A DNA stretch of 10,456 nt from JBCBKZ01 sp039026975 (GTDB lineage Bacteria; Bacteroidota; Bacteroidia; J057), in NCBI GenBank assembly GCA_039026975.1, contig JBCCLI010000226.1, forward strand, positions 1-10,456, written 5' to 3'. Numbering within the stretch: the stretch's first letter is position 1; the number at the start of each line of letters is the position of its first letter. Shown here piece by piece: positions 1 to 6,995 of the stretch. The notes under the pieces were generated by a model that worked only from the letters and a program-made list of their open reading frames with translations, was not told the DNA's origin and did not search any database. The translations under genes were made by a program, and so were the position numbers.

Positions 1-2409
1 AGCTATATCATCCGCTGATAAAGCATACCCGTAAAGCCTTACATCATCCATTCTGGATTTGGCTGTTTGGGACCATGGGGAATCTCCCAAGTAGAGTTTG
101 GCATTATTTGATAAGCTCACTCCTCTAAGGTTAACCGTCTGATCCAACTCGCCATTTATATACAGCTTTAACTTTTTGCCCTCATGTACATAAGCTATAT
201 GTGTCCAGGTGTTTAGGGGGATAGATGCCTTACTATTAGCTCCTTCATTCCAGCTCTGGGTGGTGCTAATACGGAAATGAATTTTATTATCTTTTGGACG
301 CATCCACATGGCAAAGGTCCTATCTCGTGAATTAAGCCCTTTATGGATCACAGAACGCCATTTACCCGTATGGCTTTGTTTTAGGTTCATCCAAAAAGCT
401 ACAGTAAAGTCCTGTCCACCTGTTCCCACCTGGAGCTGAGGCTTGGGATTTACAAGCATATGTTGGCCTTCCCCTTCTACTGAAAGTACTTTTCCTCTCT
501 CTGCATCATTAACTAGTTTGGCCCCGGCTTTCAATGCACCATGTGCATTTCCTATCGCGTCCCTTGCGTTATTATCCAGCTTCCAGTGGGCAAAGAAATT
601 AGTAGGAGGCGTGATGACCTGTAGGGTAAAGGCTTTCTTTTTGACACATCCATTATTATACCTAAGGGTAACCTCATATTTCCCTCCCATATTAGCGGTT
701 ACCTTATTGGCTAGGAGAATGTCTCCATTTTTATTTCCTGTTTTTCTAAAGCCTGCAGGTCCATTCCATACATAAGAAGCCTGCCCATTAGGATTAGCGG
801 ATATATTCAGCCTATCTCCCACCTTTACTGTAAAGGTAGTACCAGCCATTTGCCTCCATCCACTGAGGTTAAGGTTATACTCTAACGCAACCCCCTCAAT
901 CACACACTTATTCTGGGCAGGGGCTTCAGGGTCCAGCATGATGCTTTTAGACACGGAAGGGACTCCATTACCATCTATTGCGAATAGCATATAATAGCCA
1001 GGAACAGCTACATTAGGAGTGGGGATGCTCACCTGATATTGGTTCTTTCCTACACGTGTAGCGGGTAGTTCTATTCTTCTCTGCTCATTATTTGTGCTGT
1101 GCGTATTAGAACTAAATCTCACTATGGAGAAGTAAGAGATAGCCTTATCAGTATTAAGGGTAATAACGCTACCCTGAGGGGCTTTATCAGGAGCACTTTT
1201 TATGACTGGCCTGGTTGCCAGCTTCCCTTGGCTATTGAATAAATAGGGAGGGCTATAGATCTCAGCGTCCGGATGGTTAACCTTACAGCCCCCACATAAC
1301 CCACCTCCTGACAGCATGACCCTACCGTCCGGCAACAGGATGGCAGAAGAATGGTAATTTCGAGGTACTTGCATAGGGGCAACAGCAGTCCATTTCTCTG
1401 TCTTAGGGTTCCAAAGTTCTGGAGTGAGTCTCGCTCCTGTATCTGAGAAGTATTTAGCTGTAGCTAGTCCTCCTGAAATGAATACTTCTCCAGTAGGAAG
1501 AACTGTGGCATTATGTAATGCCCTGGGTGTATTCAGGCTTCCTACTTGTTTAAGTTGGACCTTATCTTTATTAATGTCCATGATGGTGGTAATGCCATTG
1601 GCTACCTGCCCCCCGCTGAAGGTGGTGGCTCCTCCTATTTTGAGAAGTTTCCCTTTATCATACATGACGATAGCCCCGCTGAAGGCATGATCATCAGCAG
1701 CTCTTGATCCGGCACTCTCATAAGATCCATTAGCCGTACTGTAGTCTATCCAATGCATTTCTTTGGTAGGCCCAGCATGGAATAGCTTTCCATTAGGCGC
1801 TTGCCATAGCCATGCATGATAATCTGAGGAGTTTCCCATAGCAGCTACGGGAATCCCACTTTTCTTACTCCACTTACCTGTCTTCCTATCCCATACCTCA
1901 GAATGCTTATTCCCTCTTCCTCCACTCCAGGATCCACCAATGGTAAATACATTCCCATCAGATAAGGTAACCATGGCATGATATCCACGCGGAATATTCA
2001 TATCTTCTCCACTTGTCCACTTATTTTCAAAGGGATCATATATACTGGTTTTAGGGGGACCGCTACCACCCGTAACCATGATCCTTCCATCTGTCAGGTT
2101 AGCCGTTCCCGGACAGAACATGTCATGCTGTGTATCTGAGATGAGAAATTCTTCTGACTGCTGGGTTTCAGGGTCAAATATAACGGTGTAGGTTTTTCCA
2201 TTTCTACCTCCAAATCTAAACCTGTCAAAGGCTGACCAGGTAAGTATTTTACCATTGGGTAAGTTGGCAGCAGCTACAGACACAATGGGCATGGGGATGA
2301 TCTCGCTCCATTCTCCTTTTTCACTAGGGTCAATAGCCTGAGCAGAAACTTGAATGGGAATAGTAAGAGCTAATAGTAGGATAAGTTGAAGGATCCTTTT
2401 TCCTCTCAT
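1..2409 (-). CDS. Secreted galactose oxidase-like copper-radical oxidase (AA5) with Ig-like and LamG domains, partial
   Basis: The frame is open from an ATG at 2407-2409 to the left edge: 803 residues, no stop, so the C-terminus is missing. Family members oxidise a primary alcohol or aldehyde with O2, giving H2O2, at a mononuclear copper with a Cys-Tyr radical cofactor. Residues 1-24 form a signal peptide (hydrophobic LQLILLLALTI, then VSAQA), so it is exported. Residues about 30-400 are Kelch-type repeats, and about 400-493 the galactose oxidase C-terminal 'early set' (DUF1929) domain. Against Fusarium galactose oxidase, recalled from memory, I place Cys99 (228), Tyr143 (272), Trp161 (290), Tyr352-His353 (495-496), His437 (581) and the Cys372/Cys375 pair. 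The fungal N-terminal CBM32 is absent. Residues about 500-598 look Ig/PKD-like; about 605-803 resemble a LamG-like concanavalin fold. It is divergent from the oxidoreductase at 3084. Family is secure; substrate is unknown. Confidence 0.92.
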   Translation of the reverse strand, partial: MRGKRILQLILLLALTIPIQVSAQAIDPSEKGEWSEIIPMPIVSVAAANLPNGKILTWSAFDRFRFGGRNGKTYTVIFDPETQQSEEFLISDTQHDMFCPGTANLTDGRIMVTGGSGPPKTSIYDPFENKWTSGEDMNIPRGYHAMVTLSDGNVFTIGGSWSGGRGNKHSEVWDRKTGKWSKKSGIPVAAMGNSSDYHAWLWQAPNGKLFHAGPTKEMHWIDYSTANGSYESAGSRAADDHAFSGAIVMYDKGKLLKIGGATTFSGGQVANGITTIMDINKDKVQLKQVGSLNTPRALHNATVLPTGEVFISGGLATAKYFSDTGARLTPELWNPKTEKWTAVAPMQVPRNYHSSAILLPDGRVMLSGGGLCGGCKVNHPDAEIYSPPYLFNSQGKLATRPVIKSAPDKAPQGSVITLNTDKAISYFSIVRFSSNTHSTNNEQRRIELPATRVGKNQYQVSIPTPNVAVPGYYMLFAIDGNGVPSVSKSIMLDPEAPAQNKCVIEGVALEYNLNLSGWRQMAGTTFTVKVGDRLNISANPNGQASYVWNGPAGFRKTGNKNGDILLANKVTANMGGKYEVTLRYNNGCVKKKAFTLQVITPPTNFFAHWKLDNNARDAIGNAHGALKAGAKLVNDAERGKVLSVEGEGQHMLVNPKPQLQVGTGGQDFTVAFWMNLKQSHTGKWRSVIHKGLNSRDRTFAMWMRPKDNKIHFRISTTQSWNEGANSKASIPLNTWTHIAYVHEGKKLKLYINGELDQTVNLRGVSLSNNAKLYLGDSPWSQTAKSRMDDVRLYGYALSADDIA

Positions 2410-3083
2410 AAAGCGTTTTTTGGTTAAGAGAATTGACTAGAAATAAGTAGGGTTTATCATCTTTGAGGCTCATTATACTAGCCCCAAATTTTATAGCTAG
2501 GCAATAGGTAGGTGGGCGTTTGAAAAAGGAAACTTCCCTTTTCAGCATCCAGCCTAATTACATCTTCATAAAATATGACTATCTATTTGTTTGTATTTAT
2601 AATGGAATATATTTCCATATTCCTTTTCCTTATTTGAGATATTGTAAATAATGGTAATAAGTTGAAGGAATAGCAGAAGGAAGGAGTGAATGGATAAAAT
2701 CCATAGGTAAACCAGCACGCGATTAGGTAAGATTGTCTAAAAAGGCTATACCAGTAGGAAATCAAATTGTATGAGTAGATATTCTATTGGCAGAGCGTTT
2801 TCCGGGTAATAGCCGGTTTAGAGAACTATTCTTCAGGGAGATAGGCGTAGCCTACATGATTAGCTGAGCCTATTTCAAGAGGATTAAAGCCAGAAGACTG
2901 AATAAAGAACCCTCCTTGGCGGTAAAGCATCCCTGGATCATAACTTCTAAAGAAGAATTATCTGATAAGAGGCTGCGCTTTAATAGTACAAATTCTCGCT
3001 TACCCTCTCTTTGTCCCATGTGAATACGCTTTATTCATTAGAAATCTGTACTTTCTTATTAACATTAAATAGCTACCATAACC
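2410..3083. other. 674-bp divergent intergenic region
   Basis: This spacer separates the divergent copper oxidase (minus) and Gfo/Idh/MocA (plus) genes and must hold the promoters of both. I found no exact Bacteroidota-type -7 box (TAnnTTTG) at a sensible place for either gene. The closest is TAAAATTTG read on the minus strand at 2493-2485, with one extra spacer base and no partner -33 box. The half around 2580-2760 is AT-rich with only a 60-codon minus-strand frame of low-complexity composition that I do not regard as a gene. A possible short gene relic lies at 2826-2957. No tRNA, riboswitch or strong terminator was recognised. Confidence 0.6.
2826..2957 (-). pseudogene. Possible relic of a C-terminal coding segment
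   Basis: On the minus strand a 43-codon frame is open between a TAA just upstream and a TAG at 2826-2828. Its inferred peptide has a protein-like mix, including MLYRQGGFFIQSSGF and ending in HVGYAYLPEE. The only internal ATG (2928-2930) would give just 34 residues. In another frame, a second open stretch begins at an ATG near 3019 and overlaps it, which is what a frameshifted remnant could look like. I recognise no family. It may equally be chance open frame in an intergenic region. Confidence 0.25.
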
Positions 3084-4274
3084 ATGCATAAAATTGCCAT
3101 GCTGGGCACAGGCCTCATAGGTCACTTTTATACCCGCGCTTTTCATTTACCCAGAGGGGGAGATAGAGTACATATGGTGTATTCTCGCAGGGAGGAGAGA
3201 GCCAAAGCGTTTGCTGAAGAATGGAACATCCCAAATATTACGACTAATATGAAAGAGGCTATTACTCACCCGGACATAGATCTGGTAGTAGTAGCCTTGC
3301 CTAATAACTTGCACAAAGAAATTATTCTCACAGCTGCAGAAGCAGGCAAGGGAATTCTCTGTACTAAGCCCCTGGCCATGAACGGGCAGGAAGCCCTTGA
3401 AATCCTTCAGGCGGTAGAAAAAGCCGGGGTATTTCACGGATACTTAGAAGACCTGGTGTATGCGCCTAAAACACTCAAAGCCATTTCTGTAGTCAAAAAT
3501 GGCGCTCTGGGTCAAATCTTATGGACCAGATCCAGGGAGGCTCATCCTGGTCCTCACAGCGACTGGTTTTGGGATTCCACTCAGTCAGGAGGAGGTGCCA
3601 TTATAGATATAGGCTGCCACTGTATAGAATTAGGGAGAAACTACCTGGGGAAGCATAATAAACCCCTGGAAGTCATGTGTTGGGCAGATACACTGGTAAA
3701 ACCCATAGAAGCAGAAGACCATGCCATAGGCATGATCAAATACGAGAGTGGCGCCATCAGTCAGTTTGAAGTAAGTTGGGCTTTCAGGGGGGGCATGGAT
3801 ATCAGAGATGAGTTAGCAGGGACGGAAGGAAGTATGAGAATAGATCATTTCCTGCGTACAGGCTTTGAAATGTTTACAGATGTGGGATTAGGAGATTACG
3901 TAGCAGAAAAGGCAGAATCAGAAAAGGGATGGTTATTTCCGGTAGGGGATGAATTAAATATACTGGGCTACAATCATATGTTTCGGGATATGCTGGATGC
4001 CCTAGATGCAGGTACTGAACCTATGGAAACCTTCTACGATGGGTATGTAGTAAATGCCATTATGGATGCCTGCTATGCCTCTGCCAAGAGTAAGCAATGG
4101 GAGGCCGTAAACTTACCTATCTGGAGAGGAGGAGATACCCCCACACAAAAGGTAGGGCCTAAAATGTATGATGAAGACCATTATTACATTAAAGAGGAAC
4201 TTCTTCCTGACGGCCGCAAGAAGCTGATACTGAAGGAAAAGGCTAGTGGAAAAATCGTTGAAAGAGTTTCTTGA
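3084..4274 (+). CDS. Gfo/Idh/MocA family NAD(P)-dependent oxidoreductase
   Basis: This 396-residue protein is a typical full-length member of the family, which oxidises or reduces a hydroxyl of a sugar, inositol or related compound using NAD(P). The Rossmann dinucleotide-binding loop GTGLIG is at residues 8-13. The segment corresponding to the family's EKP motif reads CTKPLA at 93-98, keeping the lysine (K95) but with Thr in place of Glu. The second-domain signature GGGAIIDIGCHCIEL spans 169-183, with Asp175 and His179 at the positions usually involved in substrate binding and catalysis. There is no signal peptide, so it is probably cytoplasmic. The ATG directly precedes the beta strand of the Rossmann fold, so the start is credible although no Shine-Dalgarno is seen. 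The permease gene follows after 107 bp on the same strand and probably shares its transcript. The exact substrate cannot be read from sequence. Confidence 0.93.
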   Translation: MHKIAMLGTGLIGHFYTRAFHLPRGGDRVHMVYSRREERAKAFAEEWNIPNITTNMKEAITHPDIDLVVVALPNNLHKEIILTAAEAGKGILCTKPLAMNGQEALEILQAVEKAGVFHGYLEDLVYAPKTLKAISVVKNGALGQILWTRSREAHPGPHSDWFWDSTQSGGGAIIDIGCHCIELGRNYLGKHNKPLEVMCWADTLVKPIEAEDHAIGMIKYESGAISQFEVSWAFRGGMDIRDELAGTEGSMRIDHFLRTGFEMFTDVGLGDYVAEKAESEKGWLFPVGDELNILGYNHMFRDMLDALDAGTEPMETFYDGYVVNAIMDACYASAKSKQWEAVNLPIWRGGDTPTQKVGPKMYDEDHYYIKEELLPDGRKKLILKEKASGKIVERVS

Positions 4275-4281
4275 GAAAGAG

Positions 4282-4333
4282 TAAGGTTAAGTCTAAGTGT
4301 AAAGTTTAAGTTTAAGCCTAAGTAGAAGTTTAG
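4282..4333 (+). repeat. Degenerate hexanucleotide tandem repeat (TAAGnn)
   Basis: Between the oxidoreductase and permease genes, TAAG recurs every six bases at 4282, 4288 and 4294, then, after a one-base slip at TAAAG (4300), at 4307, 4313 and 4319, with decayed copies up to about 4333. It is not protein coding. It looks like an old simple-sequence expansion in the spacer; any effect on transcription or translation of the permease is unknown. Confidence 0.7.
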
Positions 4334-4381
4334 CCTTTAGTAAAACCTGATTTCATTCAGTCATTCAAAATTAAAAATGGT

Positions 4382-5626
4382 ATGAATAGCGGTATTTATT
4401 CTCGACTCTCCGTGATGATGTTTTTGGAGTATTTCATTTGGGGAGCCTGGTATGTAACCATGGGAACTTATTTAAATCAGACACTGGAATTTTCGGGTGT
4501 AGAGATCGCCAGCGCTTACGGAACAGGCGCCATAGCAGCCATGATATCCCCCTTCTTTGTGGGACTGTTTGCGGACAGATTTTTTCCTACTGAGCGGGTG
4601 CTGGGCGTCATGCATCTAGTAGGTGCTGTCCTCATGTACTGGGCTTCAACGGCGGAAGACTTTGCCTCTTTCTATCCTATTCTGTTAGGATATACACTGT
4701 GTTATATGCCCACTATTGCCTTAACTAATGCAGTTAGTTTTCACCAGATGAAAGATCCAGGTAAGCAGTTTCCAGTCGTGCGGGTGTGGGGGACTGCAGG
4801 TTGGATAGCAGCAGGCCTTATTATTGGTTTTATGAAGGTGGAGGCACAAGCTTTACCCCTTCAAATGGCAGCAGGGCTGTCTGTTCTCATGGGATTATAT
4901 GCTTTTAGTTTACCGCATACGCCTCCTAAGGATAAGGGAAAAAAGGTATCCATCAGGGACGTACTAGGGCTAGATGCTTTAGCGCTTTTGAAAGAAAGAA
5001 GTTTTGGCGTTTTATTTTTAGCTTCCATCCTCATATGTATACCGCTGATGTTCTATTACACCTGGGCTAATCCTTTCTTGAATGAGGTAGGGTTTGAAAA
5101 TGCCGCCGGGAAGATGACACTAGGCCAAATGTCGGAATTACTATTCTTACTAGTTATGCCTTTCCTCTTCAAGCGGTACGGAGTCAAAATCATGATGCTA
5201 ATCGGTATGCTTGCCTGGGGGGCACGCTACGTTATGTTTGCCTATGGCGCACCTGACAGCATGGTGTGGATGCTGTATGCAGGAATCATTCTGCATGGCA
5301 TTTGTTATGACTTTTTCTTTGTTACCGGACAAATCTATGCTGACAATAGGGCGCCTGAAAACCTGAGGAGTTCTGTGCAAGGGATGATGACCTTTGCTAC
5401 CTATGGGGTAGGAATGTTTATAGGTTCTCTGGTATCAGGCCCTATCGTAGATAACTATGCTACCCCTGGTGGGCTAGTACCGCATGAGTGGACTGCCATT
5501 TGGTTAATCCCAGCGGCCTTCTCAGTCGTGGTAGCTATCATTTTCTTTGTGTTGTTTAAAGATTCCGGTACTGAGGAAGTAGGGGAAGAAGACTCTGTAA
5601 CGGGAGCTCAATTAGCGACAGATTAG
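4382..5626 (+). CDS. Nucleoside:H+ symporter (NupG)-like major facilitator permease
   Basis: This 414-residue, strongly hydrophobic protein has about 12 predicted membrane spans, for example around 46-64, 73-90, 98-118, 138-152, 159-177, 207-225, 270-290, 294-314, 335-355 and 371-392. It matches the size of E. coli NupG (about 418 residues). The loop after span 2, GLFADRFFPTERVLG (61-75), fits the MFS motif A. The motif RVWGTAGWI at 134-142 is characteristic of the nucleoside:H+ symporter family. These inner-membrane proteins import nucleosides by proton symport, but homologues next to sugar oxidoreductases in Bacteroidota may carry sugars, so the substrate is open. The C-terminal tail is acidic and cytoplasmic. 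An earlier ATG at 4377 is out of frame and stops after two codons, so the start at 4382 is preferred. It lies downstream of and co-directional with the Gfo/Idh/MocA gene, suggesting import followed by oxidation. Confidence 0.88.
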   Translation: MNSGIYSRLSVMMFLEYFIWGAWYVTMGTYLNQTLEFSGVEIASAYGTGAIAAMISPFFVGLFADRFFPTERVLGVMHLVGAVLMYWASTAEDFASFYPILLGYTLCYMPTIALTNAVSFHQMKDPGKQFPVVRVWGTAGWIAAGLIIGFMKVEAQALPLQMAAGLSVLMGLYAFSLPHTPPKDKGKKVSIRDVLGLDALALLKERSFGVLFLASILICIPLMFYYTWANPFLNEVGFENAAGKMTLGQMSELLFLLVMPFLFKRYGVKIMMLIGMLAWGARYVMFAYGAPDSMVWMLYAGIILHGICYDFFFVTGQIYADNRAPENLRSSVQGMMTFATYGVGMFIGSLVSGPIVDNYATPGGLVPHEWTAIWLIPAAFSVVVAIIFFVLFKDSGTEEVGEEDSVTGAQLATD

Positions 5627-5645
5627 TGGGAGAGTTTTGCATGGT

Positions 5646-5690
5646 TGAATGAGAGAGAATGAATGACTGAATGAGAGAGCGAGGGAGTTT
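5646..5690 (+). repeat. Simple-sequence region with a 12-bp direct repeat
   Basis: The purine-rich stretch after the permease stop is built from GAATGA and GAGAGA units. TGAATGAGAGAG occurs exactly at 5646-5657 and again at 5668-5679. The flanks also resemble each other (GGGAGAGTTTTG at 5628-5639 and GGGAGTTTTG near 5683-5692). It has no coding potential and no recognised function. Confidence 0.65.
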
Positions 5691-5731
5691 TGAATAAGGA
5701 AATAAGAAATTAATCATTGGAATATTATTTG

Positions 5732-5791
5732 CTTTGCAGCTTGGCGTCTTCGCGTGGATGAATTTTCACCCTAAAACGCAGAGTCGCAAAG
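5732..5791. repeat. REP-like imperfect palindrome
   Basis: The left arm contains CTTTGC (5732-5737) and GCGTCTTCGCGT (5744-5755). The right arm contains ACGCAGAGTCGC (5776-5787) and ends in GCAAAG (5786-5791), its approximate reverse complement. The TTTGCG/TCTTCGCGT wording resembles dispersed palindromic intergenic repeats I know from several bacterial groups. Seven T residues follow at 5792-5798, so the plus-strand transcript could form a hairpin with a U-tract after the permease gene, as a possible terminator. It ends only about 21 bp before the next start codon. Dispersal in the genome cannot be judged from one copy. Confidence 0.6.
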
Positions 5792-5812
5792 TTTTTTTGC
5801 AAGATTCTATTT

Positions 5813-6790
5813 ATGAAGGTATTTCTCACTGGAGGAACGGGATTATTAGGGGCTAATCTGGCGAGAGAGCTTCTTAAGAGAGGATGTGGAGTGAAGACGC
5901 TAGTCAGGCCTTCTTCTGATGTATCCACCCTTGAAGGACTGGAGTTGAGCTTTCATGAAGGAGATCTGCTAACATCTGATGCACTTCTTTCAGGAATGGA
6001 GGGGTGTACTTACGTCATTCACGCAGCAGCCAATACAGATGTATGGCCCACTTATTCACAAGCACAATGGGATGCTAATGTCAAAGGCACCCAAAACATG
6101 ATCCAAGCGGCCCTAAAAACAGGTGTTAGCAGGTTTATCCATGTTAGCACGGCCAATGTTTTTGGGTTTGGCAGCTTAGTAAAACCTGGAAATGAACAAA
6201 GCCCCTTTCTGTCTGGCAAGTACAAATTAGGATACATAGACAGTAAGTATGCGGCTCAGCAAAGGGTAGAACAGGCTATAAAGGAACTGGGCCTACCTGC
6301 CATCATGATAAATCCCACCTTTATGATAGGTCCTTATGACAGTAAGCCCAGTTCAGGTGCCATGGTCAAAGGCATCATGGAAGAAGGCCTTCCTGGATAT
6401 CCGGCGGGAGGGAAAAACTTTGTAGCTGTGAAAGATGTAGCTACGGCCACAGTTAACGCCCTCCAAATGGGCAGCATAGGAGAATCCTACATTCTAGGTA
6501 ATGAGAACCTTTCTTTCAGGCAGGCTTTTCAGCTTATGGCTAATGTGGCTGGGGTTAAGCCTCCCAGTATTCCTCTTCCTCCCCTAGCTACAAAGCTATA
6601 CGGACGAATAGGTTCCATACTTGGATCTGTAAGTGGACAAGCACCTAAAGTCTCCTACCCCACTGCGAGAATAGCTTGTGATGGGCATTATTTTGATCCG
6701 TCTAAAGCTAGGAAGGAAATTGGTCTTACCCCTACTCCTATAAGTACAGCTATACAAGAGGCTGTTCAGTGGTTTAGGAGGAGAGAATGA
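5813..6790 (+). CDS. NAD-dependent epimerase/dehydratase, extended SDR family (dihydroflavonol reductase/HpnA-like)
   Basis: This 325-residue protein fits the usual length of extended short-chain dehydrogenases. The nucleotide-binding glycine motif TGGTGLLG is at 6-13, so Met1 starts directly at the first beta strand. Asp51 in HEGDL is at the position that usually contacts adenine, and NVKGT at 89-93 is the conserved structural motif. The catalytic set is Ser112 (VST), Tyr141 and Lys145 (YIDSK). NPTFMIGP at 167-174 matches the family's RPxxxYGP-type loop. The overall look is closest to dihydroflavonol-4-reductase-like proteins such as the hopanoid-associated HpnA, but no hopanoid genes are nearby, so I give no symbol. 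It probably acts in the cytoplasm on a nucleotide-sugar, steroid-like or other ketone substrate. It is co-directional with the permease but separated by 186 bp holding repeats, so it may be transcribed separately. It is convergent with the TonB receptor. Confidence 0.9.
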   Translation: MKVFLTGGTGLLGANLARELLKRGCGVKTLVRPSSDVSTLEGLELSFHEGDLLTSDALLSGMEGCTYVIHAAANTDVWPTYSQAQWDANVKGTQNMIQAALKTGVSRFIHVSTANVFGFGSLVKPGNEQSPFLSGKYKLGYIDSKYAAQQRVEQAIKELGLPAIMINPTFMIGPYDSKPSSGAMVKGIMEEGLPGYPAGGKNFVAVKDVATATVNALQMGSIGESYILGNENLSFRQAFQLMANVAGVKPPSIPLPPLATKLYGRIGSILGSVSGQAPKVSYPTARIACDGHYFDPSKARKEIGLTPTPISTAIQEAVQWFRRRE

Positions 6791-6866
6791 GGAAATGTTT
6801 AAAGCAAGAATGTCGAGTTTTTAATAGGAGATTTCTTTTACCACATATTCAGTCATTATTTCATTT

Positions 6867-6965
6867 TCAGCCCACGCTAGGGATGGCTTCCAAGGTTACA
6901 GTATAGGTGTAGGTACCTATGGCTATATTCTGGTCTGGCAAAGTGCACTGAAATCCCAAGCGTAT
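6867..6965 (-). pseudogene. Possible relic of a secreted-protein C-terminus
   Basis: In the convergent spacer, a minus-strand frame of 32 codons runs from just after a TAA (6966-6968) to a TGA at 6867-6869. Its peptide, including LPDQNIAIGTYTYTVTLEA, has an alternating beta-strand pattern typical of C-terminal parts of extracellular proteins. It has no start codon of its own, lies just beyond the TonB receptor stop (6996-6998), and is in no way needed for that protein, which ends normally. It may be a leftover of a lost gene or chance. Family unknown. Confidence 0.3.
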
Positions 6966-6995
6966 TTATAGGATAGATTTCATCAAGGACAGGGA

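Noticed and set aside
2485..2493. TAAAATTTG as a possible -7 promoter box for the copper oxidase
   Set aside because: It has one extra spacer base compared with TAnnTTTG and no -33 TTTG at the proper distance.
2583..2765. 60-codon minus-strand open frame in the divergent spacer
   Set aside because: The translation is rich in Phe, Tyr, Ser and Ile, as expected from random AT-rich DNA, with no recognisable motif and no translation signal.
5723..5731. TATTATTTG as a possible -7 promoter box for the SDR gene
   Set aside because: The spacer is one base too long and the nearest upstream TTG is only four bases away, so it does not form a promoter pair.
5725..5928. Minus-strand open frame across the start of the SDR gene
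   Set aside because: It overlaps the palindrome and the well-supported SDR start in antisense, and shows no protein family features.
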